From Hormiphora californensis (taxonomy: Eukaryota; Ctenophora; Tentaculata; Cydippida; Pleurobrachiidae), in contig CM035356.1 of assembly GCA_020137815.1 (NCBI GenBank), positions 5,552,145-5,616,144 of the forward strand: a stretch of DNA of 64,000 bases, in the 5' to 3' direction. Made by a program: the position numbers and the translations under genes. This document shows, piece after piece, positions 11,707 to 23,096 of the stretch; the first letter of the stretch is position 1; every line of letters starts with the position of its first letter. Below the pieces are notes generated by a model. It saw only the letters and a program-made list of their open reading frames with translations, made no database searches and was not told the DNA's origin.

Positions 11707-14437
11707 AGAGTAGTCCTAGGCATTTGAGTCAAATACAGGAATTTTTAGATAACCATGCGAGACCTTCACTAAAAGTATGCTATAGGTCCCTAGAATCACC
11801 AAAAAAAAGTTTACCACTTAAACTTCCCCAGAACATCTCTCAATTTGGCGTTAATTGGGTCTAATTGGCTAATAATGAATTCAAAATTCAAAATCGTCGT
11901 AGAAGGTCGTAATTGGTCGCAATCGTTCAGAAATATTATTCTAATCATCTTTAAATCATGATGGTGACCCAATTATGTAAAATTGGTGCCTAATTTGGCG
12001 TTAATTGGGTCAAATTGGGTCTAAATTGGGCAAAAATTCAAAATCGTTGTAGACGCTCGTGGTTGGTCACAATCGTTCAGAAATATCATTCTTATCACCT
12101 TTAAAACATATTAGTGACTCAGCTCTGCCAAATTGGTGCGTAATTGGCCCTAATTGGGCCTAATTGGCTAAAAGTTAAGCTTTTTATGTTAGAAAAAGAA
12201 TGTCGATTTTCGCCCTGATTGGGGAAACAATTTGGAACATCAAAATTCCTTCACCAACGTGTCCCTAAGGGTCTTCTGGAACACCTCTGAGCTTTGTTAC
12301 TTGCGGGTTGAGGGGCAATATGCACATTTCCGGGTGTGTGTGCCACCTGTAACTTCAGACAGAGCCCAATATTGTAAATAATTTTAGAATTAGTAGAGAT
12401 TAAATTCAGGATACTAAAGTATGTAGCGTCCTCGCATTAGTGGGGGTAGACACCCATGAAAAGTTCCTATCTCATTTGGTTAATTAGATAATTAGATGTA
12501 TGCATATCCGTGTTTCAGCTATTATATGGCTTAAAAAGTTCATACTATCTAATGACCGAAGCGAACATGTTATGTGGCTTAGATCAGACCTGTGAATAAT
12601 CCTGAGGCCCTGCTTGATACCCTTCATGCCCTGCTAGATACCTTTCAGATGTAGCTAGATACCGGAGATACCCCTAGAACCCCCTAAATACCCCTATAAC
12701 CCTGCTAGGAACCACTCAGACCCCACTAGATACCCTCAGAGTCTACAAGATGCCCCTGAGATTCTACTAAGTACCCCTCAGACCCCATTAGATGCCCCTT
12801 TAAGAAATAAGAGGTGAGACCCCTCTGAGCATCCTAGATACCCATATTATAGTTCTAGACACTCCTTAGACCCTGCTAGATATCACTTACCTCTAGATAG
12901 GTACCTCTTAGACCCTGCTATAATAATATTGCCCGGACTATTAGACCCATAGAACTGTAAACGGTGTAGAGGCACTGGGGTAATAGGGGTACCTCTCATG
13001 TCCCACACTTCTAGCTTCGTATCACCCTCATAGACACCCCTCAGAGATCCTAGATACCCTCGAAATAATCTACCTAGTAAGGTTTGAGGGGTCTATGGGG
13101 TATCTAATCTGGTCTGAGGAATTTTGAGAGATATCTACAACAAGGGTCTAAGACTTGAGAGGTATCTAGAGGGGTCTAATGGGCATCTAGTGGAGTCTAA
13201 GGGGTATCTAGCAAGATCTGACTGCAGTGATATCTAGCAGGGTCTAAGGGGTGTCTAGAACTATAATATGTGTATCTAGGATGCTCAGAGGGGTATCTAG
13301 AAGGGTCTCACCTCTTATTTCTTAAAGGGGCATCTAATGGGGTCTGAGGGGTACTTAGTAGAATCTCAGGGGCATCTTGTAGACTCTGAGGGGTATCTGG
13401 TGGGGTCTGAGGGGTTCCTAGTAGGGTTATAGGGGTATTTAGGGGGTTCTAGGGGTATCTCCGGTATCTAGCTACATCTGGAAGGTATCTAGCAGGGCAT
13501 GAGGGGTATCAAGCAGGGCCTCAGGATTATTCACATGTCTGATCTAAGCCACATAACATGTTCGGTCATAGTATGAACTTTTTAAGCCATATACTTAATA
13601 GCTGAAACACGGATATGCATACATCTAATTATCTGATTATCTAATTAACCAAATGAGATAGGAACTTTTCATGGGTGTCTACCCCCACTAATGCGAGGAC
13701 GCTACATACTTTAGTATCCTGAATTTAATCTCTACTAATTCTAAAATTATTTACAATATTGGGCTCTGTCTGAAGTTACAGGTGGCACACACACCCGGAA
13801 ATGTGCATGTTGCCCCTCAACCCGCAAGTAACAAAGCTCAGAGGTGTTCCAGAAGACCCTTAGGGACACGTTGGTGAAGGAATTTTGATGTTCCAAATTG
13901 TTTCCCCAATCAGGGCGAAAATCGACATTCTTTTTCTAACATAAAAAAGCTTAACTTTTAGCCAATTAGGCCCAATTAGGGCCAATTAGGCCCAATTACG
14001 CACCAATTTGGCAGAGCTGAGTCACTAATTTTAAAGGTGATAAGAATGATATTTCTGAACGATTGTGACCAACCACGACCGTCTACAACGATTTTGAATT
14101 TTTGCCCAATTTAGACCCAATTTGTCCCAATTAACGCCAAATTAGGCACCAATTTTACATAATTTGGTCACTATCATGATTTAAAGATGATTAGAATAAT
14201 ATTTCTGAACGATTGCGACCAATTACGACCTTCTACGACGATTTTGAATTTTGAATTCATTATTAGCCAATTAGACCCAATTAACGCCAAATTGAGAGAT
14301 GTTCTGGGGATGTTTAAGTGGTAAACTTTTTTTTGGTGATTCTAGGGACCTATAGCATACTTTTAGTGAAGGTCTCGCATGGTTATCTTAAAATTCCTGA
14401 AACGGGCACTTTCTTACGCAAATGCCTAGGACTAGAG
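11707..14437. mobile_element. Foldback element with arms of about 1.15 kb
   Basis: The left arm (about 11707-12890) is repeated in reverse complement as the right arm (about 13215-14437) around a spacer of about 320 bp. Outer ends share TAGTCCTAGGCATTT with a small internal indel, then AGATAACCATGCGAG and onward. The inner parts are degenerate repeats of GGGTCTAAGGGGTATCTAG; the outer parts are rich in AATTGGGTCTAATTGG words. No coding capacity is seen. Arms differ by scattered substitutions, so the element is not freshly made. No clear target duplication could be read, so the superfamily is unknown. Its CTCGCATTAGTG region also resembles sequence near 60570. Confidence 0.9.
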
Positions 14438-14750
14438 CTCCGAAATGAGGGCCCCAAGGGCACATAATCAATAGTCTCAATCAATTAATCTTGATAATAG
14501 TCCAACGCCTGTAAAGGCCCAAAATGAACACCCTGTACTTGGTCACTTGGTACCTTGGCCGTACGAGGGGGCCGTACAGCTGGGATTGTGCAACGTGCCC
14601 AACATGGTATCACTACCATGCCAATGGTGCCAATGGTACTACAAGGCCACTAGTCGTGCGCCGGCCAGGTGCAGGAATCAAGCTTCCAGTTCCAAGAGGC
14701 CATTTCAGATCAAATTAACCTACCGGTCTCTAGCCATTTCTCTCTGTCTA

Positions 14751-14973
<223 letters not shown>

Positions 14974-15177
14974 CCTCTCTCTCCCTCCCTTCCTCGGCCT
15001 CCCAGTAGCTGCACTCAATCACAGATCGTGACTAAAAAGCCGTTGTCCGGAAACTACACTTGAAAAACAGTCAACTTGGACAATGAGTTGATTCCGAACT
15101 ACTTAAAAAGGACGTGCAGCTGAGTACAGGACATTACAACTATCTTTGTTTGAGTTTCCAACATCATCCCTCTCTCG

Positions 15178-18100
15178 ATGAGAATCCTTGCTATCTTGGC
15201 CATAGGTAAGCTACGTGGAGCTCTTCTACTACCCCCTATTGAGATGTTCCCTGTCTGTCGGATCTCACACCGGGCTGAAGACAGTGTTGGCAACCCCCCC
15301 CTCTCCCGACCCATGATATTGAACCCTCTATTCACAAAACATGTGTTATTTTCAGTACCCCCCCTCCCTCCCGACTCATATATTGAACACCCTATTCACA
15401 ACACGTGTTATTTTCAGTGGCCCCCCTCTCCCGACTCATGATATTGAACCCTCTATTCACAACATGTGTTATTTTCAGTGGCCCCCCTCTCCCGACTCAT
15501 TATATTGAACCCTCTATTCACAACATGTGTTATTATTATATAATATTATAATATTTCAGTGGCCCTGGCCCAGGCCGAAACGAACTGGTCCCAAATCCAC
15601 GGACTGAAGAGGCTCCTTAAAAAGATGGATGGGATATACGCTACATGCAACATGATTCTGTTCAGTGTAAGTGTGATGTGACATGATTCTGTTCAGTGTA
15701 AGTGTGATGTGACATGATTCTGTCCCAATTATAACACGGTTTTGTTCGTTCTGATTTTACAATTTCCGAAATTAGTCAGTCTTGAATATATGAAGACCCC
15801 AATGATTACACTGTATTAGCTAAGCGGCTAGTCGTTTAACTAACTGTCCTCCCTGTGCACAGGAGATGGTTGACTACGAAACAGCGGAGAAGAAGTGTGA
15901 GACCTTTGACATTGGAATGGGCAAGGATAGTAAGGGTAATCTGGCGACGGTTAATGATGAGGAGAAGAATCAGGATATCAAGATTCTCCTCAGCATGGCT
16001 TACGACAAGGACATGTCTAGGAAGTAAGCAGGGGAGGGGGGTTTCAGAAATTTAAATAATATGCACCTAGTATTATAGCGGGCACCTAGCAGATCAGTTT
16101 TTCCAACTTTTAGATATAGAATCTCTAATAGCCCATTATAAAAGCTTGTTGAGTAGTTGGTTAGTAACCCTTTTACTCAACAAAAGATAGCAAGCATTAT
16201 ACCCCCCCCAAATGAGATGCTGACCCCAGAAATTGTTCCCAGATGGGAGGCGGATCAGTGGGTGTGGGCTGGACTCAGGAAGGTGAAGAACAACATCGGC
16301 AAGATTTCCACTGAGTATGACGCTGAAGACTGGAGCTGGGCTGATGGTAGGAAACAAAACATCATTCATCAATTGTCACCAAATAATTCATCAATTGTCA
16401 CCAAATCGGGGGGGGGGGGGGCGGCTGAAGTTTTTGAAGTTTTTGAAGTCAACTTCAAAAACTTCAAAGAGAAACTTAGGGTGGAAAACTTCAAAAACCT
16501 CAAAAACTTCAAAAACTCATACAATCTCCTAAACCGTTGGAGATAGGCCCTATGTTGCTTCATAACTCTTATATAAACTCGAGGCCGCTGATGATATTGG
16601 TGTCCATATTTTTTTCACTACTCTCTTAATAAAAAATTTGCATTTTGTCAAACTGGCAAAAAGGGTGTGGCCCCAAAAAAAATTTTTTTAATTTACTCCA
16701 TAATTTTTAAACACTTTCTTAGCATTTTCTAGGCAACTTTTTGAGTTATAGAATGAAAATGAAATCTGTTTTTACAAAAAAATTTAAATTTTTTCCCTGC
16801 CCGGGTGGATGCCGAAGGCATCCACCCGGATGCCTTTTTACTTTGTAAAAAGGCATAGCAGGGTTAGAATTCGAAAACGACATTTTGGTATACTAACTAA
16901 TCGGTAGAGGGACCATTTTGGTCACACTTTCGTTGCGAGGGGCAACCCGGTACCACCCGGTGTACTCAGCGTAGCAACTGAGCCGCGCACACAACAACAA
17001 GTTGCTCCTTTATCAAAACTTACTATGGCACAGTTTCATGGACGTGTATGCGCGCGCCACTCAACAAAACATGAATAGCGCTGCAGCGTGTTTCGCGTGT
17101 TACATACACATTGTCATCTTGCGAGTCGAGTGTGACAGGTTAGATAAGTAGTTAAGTTGGAATGTCAAAAGCTGGTTAGCGAGTGTCATGTGAGTAAACT
17201 AAGCTATGTGAGAAGTATACTGACAGCTAGATCGTATGCTAATTGCTAAAGAAACGTCGAAAAGTAAATCTCGCTCCGAAAGGAAAGGTCGATCTCGGGC
17301 GACAAGAGCCGGTGAGCTCAGCATGACGGGCGCAGGGCAAAGCCGCGAGGACCCCTGCGTGCAGACGGGGACAAAGAGATCGTCTCATTGTAACCGAGTT
17401 ATTAGCTGTGCTATCACCGAAGTGAGCCCCGATTTATCTAAACAGAATCCGTACAACCTTGTAAAATACAGTTTTAAAATATCAACTTGGAATGTGCTCT
17501 CTCTGGAGAGTAGCTCATCGAAATTGTACGAACTAGCGAGGGTGACATCAGAGTATGGAACTGACGTTATGACCTTGACAGAAACTCACCGGCCTGGAAC
17601 TGGTGTGGTAGTGTTGGAGAACGGGAATTTGTTCATTAACTCGGGGAGAATGGATGGGATTCGGAGACAGGGAGTAGGAGTTGTCTTGTCTAAGAGGGTT
17701 AAGAACTCATTGATCTCATATACCCCTGTATCTGAGCGGGTGATGTGGCTGAGGCTCCACTCTAAACAGGTCAATGTATCTGTTGTGGTGGCATATGCCC
17801 CTACCGAGGATGCGGAGGACAGTGTGAAGGATGGGTTTTACAATGAGGTAACTGGGGTATTGGATGGACTGCCGGGGCAAGATGTTGTATTCCTCACTGG
17901 GGACTTCAATGCTAGGGTAGGGAGTGACAGTGAATCAGTGTCCGGGGTTGTCGGGAAACACTCTTTACACGCGGTTTCTAACAACAACGGGAAGCGTCTT
18001 GTTGACCTCTGTACACTGTATGGGCTGGTTATTGGTGGCTCCCTTTTTGAGCATCTTAATATTCATAAGGGGACCTGGAAATCACCGGATGGTCGGACCG

Positions 18101-21100
18101 TCACTCAAATTGACCATATCTGTGTGAGCTCTAGGTGGAAATCTTCCCTCCTTGATGTTCGGTCTTATCGTGGCGCTGATATTGGCTCAGACCACTATCT
18201 TGTGGGGGGTCGGTTTCGGCTTCGTCTTAGGGCTAATGGAAGGAGGAAGGGTGAAAGGGTGGCAGTGCCTGACTTGCAGAAGCTCCGAAATGGGAGTAAG
18301 ATCGTAGAATACCAGGTTGCTCTCAAAAACCGGTTCGAAGAACTGGAGGATGGAGTAGATTTGGAATCTAGGTGGGATTTCTTCATGAACACCATCAGTG
18401 ACACGTCTTTGGAAATTCTGGGGAAACGACCAGCCCAGAAGAGGCAGTGTCATCTGTCTGATACCACCAAGGATCTTATTAGCCAGAGAGCTGAAGCTAA
18501 GAGGAAGGGTGAAACAGCTAGTGAGGATTACGGCAGGTTAAGGAAGGTGGCAAAGAGGAGCAGTAGGGAGGACGAGCAGTTGTGGGCGGACAAACTAGCT
18601 GATGATTTGGAAGGTGCAGCAAGGCGTGGTAACCAGAGGGATGTTTGGCAGCTTACCAAACAGATCGCTGGTAAGGCGAATTCGAAGGGTGTTGCTGTCC
18701 GGGACAATGCGGGTAACCTCCTTTCCGAGGTCGACCAGCAGAGAGGAAGATGGGCGGAACACTTTTCGACGCTTCTGAATCCCCAAGCATCTCCGGTTAA
18801 TCTGGTGGATTTGGGGGAGCTTTCAGGGCGGCCTTGTTTTTCGGAGCTTGAAGATAGCGACGCTGCACCAACAATCACGGAGATCAGCACCGCTCTCAAG
18901 CGTCTCAAGAACCACAAGTGTCCAGGACTAGACGGAGTTTCAAATGAGGAGCTGAAGTTTGGTAGTGCGATGCTTGTGGGACCACTGGAGGCACTGTTTG
19001 GAGAGGTGTGGGAGTCTGAGAAGGTACCATCTGACTGGCTCAAGGGAGTTATTACCGTTCTCCCGAAAAAAGGAGACTCATCGGTATGTGGAAACAACCG
19101 CGGAATTACCCTTAGAGCCACCACCTCTAAGCTCTTTCAAATGGTACTTCTGGGCAGAATGGAGGATGGGCTCGAGAGACTTCTACGAGAAAACCAGTGT
19201 GGGTTTCGGAGGGGCCGATCCTGCATTGATCAGATTTTCTCACTGAGGATGGCCATCCACCAGGCTTCAGAGTATAACCTGCCCCTCTTTGTCAATTTTA
19301 TTGACTTTAAGGCTGCTTTTGACTCGATTAACAGAGGGTTCATTTGGGCTGCGTTCAAGTACTATGGCCTCCCCGATAAATACATCAGAATCCTCAGGAG
19401 CTTCTTTGATGGGACAGTCAGCGCGGTTAGGTGGGCTGGTGGACTGTCGGATTGGTTCGAGGTTCTATCGGGCACAGGTCAGGGTGACATTCAGGGGCCT
19501 GTGGTGTTTAATGTCTGCCTGAACCTGGCCGTGGAGCTTAGTGAGGCGCATGGAAGTCCGTCCCGAGGGTTAGTACTGAGGCAGGAAGGCGACTCAGTAG
19601 AGACGGTACTTGATTGTGACTACGCTGACGACATGGCGGTCATGGATAGCACAGAGGCGGGGCTGCAGGAATCTACTGACTTAATCTGCAAGTTTTCTGA
19701 GTATGCCGGGCTGAAGGTGAACACCAGGAAGACCGAGGCCATGGCTGTTGCTAAATCTAGTGTACAGCCTCCACCAGAAGTCAGTCTTACCATAGGGGAC
19801 ACAGAAATTAGTCAGGTCAGAGATTTCACCTACCTGGGATCGAAGATAAGTTACGATGGGAAACTGGATGGCGAACTTTCTTCTAGAATTGGGAAGGGAT
19901 CAGGTGCATTCCGGTGCTTGGGGAAGGTCTGGAACAATCGTAACATCCTGGAGCGAACAAAAATTCGTATTTATGAGGCTGCGATCCTGACCATCCTACT
20001 GTATGGGAGTGAGACCTGGAACACTACCAAGGCACAGATGCACCGTTTGGAGGTTTTCCACCAGACCTGTCTCCGCCGTATCCTTAAAATCAGGTGGTAC
20101 AACAAAGTGAGCAATGTTAAGGTCTTGAAGAGAGCGGGAATCAGTACAGTGCAGGGATACATCTCCTCGAACCGGCTACGGTGGTTTGGTCATGTGTCCA
20201 GGATGCCAGAACATCGGATCCCCAAGATCTTCATGAACTGGGTCCCTAGGCATGGGAAGAGATCTAGAGGACGACCTAGGAAGACTTGGCTGCAGTGTGT
20301 CCGTGAGGATGCCTGTGCTGTTTCAGGAGTTGATAATACCAATGAGGAGTTGATGGGGAAAGCACAAGATCGTGACGAGTGGCGGCGATTTTCAAGAAGA
20401 GCGAGATATTCCGACGCGGGCCACTCTAACGATTGAGGAGACCCCTTCAAGTACAAGTAAGTAAGATCGTATGCATCTCACATTACATTATAACCAAGCC
20501 TTGATCCTGTTGACAGTGACACGTGAAACGGGAGGGCAGGGAAACACAGCATTATGAATACATAATGCAATAATTCTTGTTTACACCAAATTGTGCCATG
20601 GATTTCATGGCTAGGAATCATTGTAAATATCCTAATTTGTGGTAGAAAAAGGGCAGACAAGGACGGATAACTTTGCCACAATATGTATTAAGCATGAAAC
20701 TAACCTAAACAAGTGTAATAATAGTCACTGATAGCATATAAAAGTAGTTTAGAGTTTTTGAAGTTTTTGAAGTCAACTTCAAAAACTCAAAAAGTAGGGT
20801 GGAAAACTTCAAACTTCAAAAACTTCAGCCGCCGCCCCCACCAAATCGTTCATCAATTGTCACCAAATCATTCACCAATTATCAACTCACTTTCAAGTAA
20901 TTTCTTCGCCTGCATCTTGGTGTGAACCAGCCTGTCTAATTACACCTCTCTTGTCAGGTGAGAACCCCTCTGAATTCCATAAGTGGCTGCCCAAGATGCC
21001 TGACCAGAGGACCAAGAAGAAGGGAGGAGTGAAGTACTACCAGAACCAAATGAGAATCAACCATAATGGACGGTGAGAAAAGTAGAAAACACACTGCGCC

Positions 21101-22494
21101 GACCCCATCTGAGCGCACTCTCGCACGCTCAGATTTGAGAATCAAATTGGGGTCTGCCATGGCGCCCAATGCGTCCATTGGATTCTGCTTCAACAGTCAG
21201 GGGCAAAAATTTCCCACCTAGACTAGGATGGTTCCCGGTATCGTATTACGTATAGCGCCAAAATAAATAACCGGAACCCAAATAACCCCTAAAATGACTA
21301 AAAAAGTGAAAAAATAGCAAACTAGAAATATTAGGTCTGAGGGATACAGCTGATGTCCCAATTGTCAGTGGTTGTGTAAAACAAAGACTGAATACTCCCC
21401 CTCCCCTAGGGGTCTCTTTCTCGAAATTTAACTGTTTTCGACGAGATTTTTCGCGGCGTCGGCGCCAATTCCAGGAAGCAGTACAAGTGATTTCCAAACA
21501 ATCAGGGCCTAGAAAAAGGTCCAGTCTATCGTTCTAGGGGGGCTCTTTTTTGAATGTTTTTCTCACCAAGAGCCCTACCCTCCTCCTAGATGGGACGATA
21601 CCTTCTCCTACATGGTCCACCCGTACGCCTGTGACTACCAGGGGAAATATATCCTCTCCGCTACCCACAAGACCTGGCATGATGCCAAATCTGACTGTGA
21701 ATCAGCTGGTCTTACACTCGCCAAGGTAACAATTAGTCTCTCTGGCTAGTCAGAATAGTGAGTGAATCATGGTACCATGGCCAGAAAGATCCATCTCCGG
21801 CCCTCCAACCCCTCGTTAGTACCCCTCCCCACTGCCTCACCAGCTGTACTCCTACCTAACCAGCCCCCCCCCCATATCACCATCTCTCCCGTAATTACAC
21901 CACCCTTCCCCCATTTAAAGGTGAGGAATGCTGCTGAGGTCCAGGAGATGATCTCTGCCGCCAAGTACTTCCTGGGACCCGTTGACGAGGAAGTCAAGGT
22001 GTTCCATAAGACCAACTGGCTCTGGTTGGGTGGTAATGACCTTGAGACGGAGGGTGTTTGGCAATGGACCGATGGGTCAGCTGTAAGTCATAGTACAGGG
22101 TGGTTCAGAAACATGGAGCCACTTGGAGATAAGAATAGTTATATCTCAAAGTGGCTCCAAGTTTCTGAACCACCCTGTACTAACACACTAAGAAGCTCTT
22201 CATCTGTAATTACCCTCCTCCTTCTATCTCTTGTACCACTAAGACCAAAACCCTCTTGAGAAGAAAGCTCTCGAATTAGTTTTTTTGAAGTACAATATCT
22301 AACGACCCTCTCTCCACACATCTCAGATGGAAGAATTCGATGGGATGACCTGGAGGAAGCCCAACCCTGACAATGCCGAGTACATTGGAGATGTTGGACA
22401 AGACGTCCTCTCTTTCTCAAAGTGGGGAGAATTTGATGATAGTTTTGATACAAAGAGGAAGAGGCCATTTGCTTGCCAGTGCCCTGGAACGTAA
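15178..22494 (+). CDS. Secreted protein with two C-type lectin-like domains, 8 exons
   Basis: Exons: 15178-15205, 15560-15666, 15863-16023, 16243-16346, 20958-21072, 21590-21725, 21921-22082, 22327-22494. All use GT-AG and all phases match, giving 326 residues. The N terminus (MRILAILAIVALAQAE) is a signal peptide, so the product is probably secreted; no membrane segment follows. Domain 1 (about residues 20-175) has WVWAGLRK, WSWADG and WDDTFS..YACDY. Domain 2 (about 176-326) has HDAKSDCESAG, WLWLGGND, WQWTDGS and a terminal FACQC. These are C-type lectin fold hallmarks. Domain 2 has KPNPDN where Ca-dependent lectins often carry EPN/QPD, so sugar binding is uncertain. Intron 4 is over 4.6 kb because of nested transposons; the other introns are short. 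AATAAA follows at 22513-22518. The domain call is strong; the ligand is unknown. Confidence 0.92.
15290..15535 (+). repeat. Intronic minisatellite carrying decoy splice acceptors
   Basis: Four copies of a unit of about 62 bp (CTCTCCCGACTCATGATATT, then CTCTATTCACAACATGTGTT). The first three end in TTATTTTCAGT with AG at 15355, 15417 and 15478. The genuine acceptor of exon 2 (ATATTTCAG at 15559, followed by TGGCCC) ends the fourth. Confidence 0.9.
17236..20436 (+). CDS. Endonuclease-reverse transcriptase polyprotein, 1066 codons
   Basis: Single uninterrupted ORF. Its first ATG lies inside the target duplication, so that start belongs to the host flank and the element's own 5' end may be slightly truncated; the next ATG is about 30 codons in. 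An apurinic-like endonuclease domain spans about residues 78-330 (ISTWNVLS, TLTETH, GDFNARVG, IGSDHYLV). The reverse transcriptase spans about 545-850, with FIDFKAAFDSI, SGTGQGDIQGP and the catalytic YADD at 796-799. The C-terminal part (about 900-1060) has LLYGSETWN, RLRWFGHVSRMP and RGRPRKTW, common in this type of element. It copies its RNA at a nicked chromosomal target. All catalytic motifs look intact. The precise clade (RTE- or CR1-like) is not resolved by eye. Confidence 0.96.
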   Translation: MLIAKETSKSKSRSERKGRSRATRAGELSMTGAGQSREDPCVQTGTKRSSHCNRVISCAITEVSPDLSKQNPYNLVKYSFKISTWNVLSLESSSSKLYELARVTSEYGTDVMTLTETHRPGTGVVVLENGNLFINSGRMDGIRRQGVGVVLSKRVKNSLISYTPVSERVMWLRLHSKQVNVSVVVAYAPTEDAEDSVKDGFYNEVTGVLDGLPGQDVVFLTGDFNARVGSDSESVSGVVGKHSLHAVSNNNGKRLVDLCTLYGLVIGGSLFEHLNIHKGTWKSPDGRTVTQIDHICVSSRWKSSLLDVRSYRGADIGSDHYLVGGRFRLRLRANGRRKGERVAVPDLQKLRNGSKIVEYQVALKNRFEELEDGVDLESRWDFFMNTISDTSLEILGKRPAQKRQCHLSDTTKDLISQRAEAKRKGETASEDYGRLRKVAKRSSREDEQLWADKLADDLEGAARRGNQRDVWQLTKQIAGKANSKGVAVRDNAGNLLSEVDQQRGRWAEHFSTLLNPQASPVNLVDLGELSGRPCFSELEDSDAAPTITEISTALKRLKNHKCPGLDGVSNEELKFGSAMLVGPLEALFGEVWESEKVPSDWLKGVITVLPKKGDSSVCGNNRGITLRATTSKLFQMVLLGRMEDGLERLLRENQCGFRRGRSCIDQIFSLRMAIHQASEYNLPLFVNFIDFKAAFDSINRGFIWAAFKYYGLPDKYIRILRSFFDGTVSAVRWAGGLSDWFEVLSGTGQGDIQGPVVFNVCLNLAVELSEAHGSPSRGLVLRQEGDSVETVLDCDYADDMAVMDSTEAGLQESTDLICKFSEYAGLKVNTRKTEAMAVAKSSVQPPPEVSLTIGDTEISQVRDFTYLGSKISYDGKLDGELSSRIGKGSGAFRCLGKVWNNRNILERTKIRIYEAAILTILLYGSETWNTTKAQMHRLEVFHQTCLRRILKIRWYNKVSNVKVLKRAGISTVQGYISSNRLRWFGHVSRMPEHRIPKIFMNWVPRHGKRSRGRPRKTWLQCVREDACAVSGVDNTNEELMGKAQDRDEWRRFSRRARYSDAGHSND
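17240..20463 (+). mobile_element. APE-type non-LTR retrotransposon with intact ORF
   Basis: Perfect 11-bp target duplication AGATCGTATGC at 17229-17239 and 20464-20474. The 3' end is not poly(A) but short AAGT-type repeats (ACAAGTAAGTA), as in several non-LTR clades. The element runs in the lectin gene's sense orientation. The perfect duplication and the uninterrupted ORF mean a recent insertion. Confidence 0.93.
21092..21168. mobile_element. Short hairpin element, GTCTGGCGGCGCC family (degenerate)
   Basis: Contains GCGCCGACCCCATCTGAGCG, then AGAATCAAATTGGGGTCTG and ATGGCGCCC. It lies in intron 5 of the lectin gene, 20 bp after the donor. Confidence 0.6.
22096..22177. mobile_element. 82-bp mariner-type MITE
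   Basis: A TA dinucleotide flanks each side. Termini CAGGGTGGTTCAGAAAC and GTTTCTGAACCACCCTG are perfect inverted repeats, and the inside continues as a hairpin (GGAGCCACTT / AAGTGGCTCC). The terminus resembles Tc1/mariner ends. It is 13 bp downstream of the exon 7 donor of the lectin gene. Confidence 0.85.
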
Positions 22495-22512
22495 TCAGCG
22501 GAAATGTGATGG

Positions 22513-22518
22513 AATAAA
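22513..22518 (+). terminator. AATAAA polyadenylation signal of the lectin gene
   Basis: Canonical hexamer 18 bp after the stop codon. Confidence 0.7.
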
Positions 22519-23041
22519 ATGTGTGTTGCGTGTGTTAGAATTGTCATGTCACTAATGATTTGAGTTTGAGCGCATGGAAAGCATTTGGTGTTTTGATTGT
22601 TGCCCCGAATTACGTCACCCGAAACGAACAAAAAAGAACCCTCACTTTACTGCGATTTGACTTACTCAACAACCCTCGCTTACATTGATCAGTCAGACTT
22701 CTTCCCTCTTCCTCCCTCATATTCCTAATATGCCAGCCACATATCATAACTTTCTAATCTCTGTTATCCCTGTAAAAGCAACAACTTTAGATAACGGGGG
22801 GGGGGGACAAAACTCATGAGTGGCTGACAGACATGGAATTCAGCTTTGAAAGGTTGTAAACAACATACCTTTTTATCGCAGTGATCGGGAAGTTTTGTTT
22901 CACCAGTTTAAAGTTTAAACCAGATCCCCCTCTTTTTATCATCCTGGGTTGTTGTAAGGTGGGATTCCGGGTTATGCCGTCGCTACCAGGGAGGTAGAGG
23001 ACTTGGTACACCTTAGCTCAGTGCCCCAAAAAAAAGAAGAA

Positions 23042-23096
<55 letters not shown>

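Larger units (their letters stand above)
16408..20839. mobile_element. hAT-like non-autonomous element, split by a nested retrotransposon
   Basis: The 8-bp direct repeat ACCAAATC flanks the element (16400-16407 and 20840-20847). Terminal inverted repeats start with a G run, then GCGGCTGAAGTTTTTGAAGT; the right end reads ACTTCAGCCGCCGCCCCC. An 8-bp target duplication is typical of hAT transposons. Between the ends lie about 830 bp of AT-rich sequence and a hairpin (about 16800-16840), then the complete non-LTR element 17240-20463, which must have inserted later. No transposase is present. The whole lies in intron 4 of the lectin gene. Confidence 0.85.
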
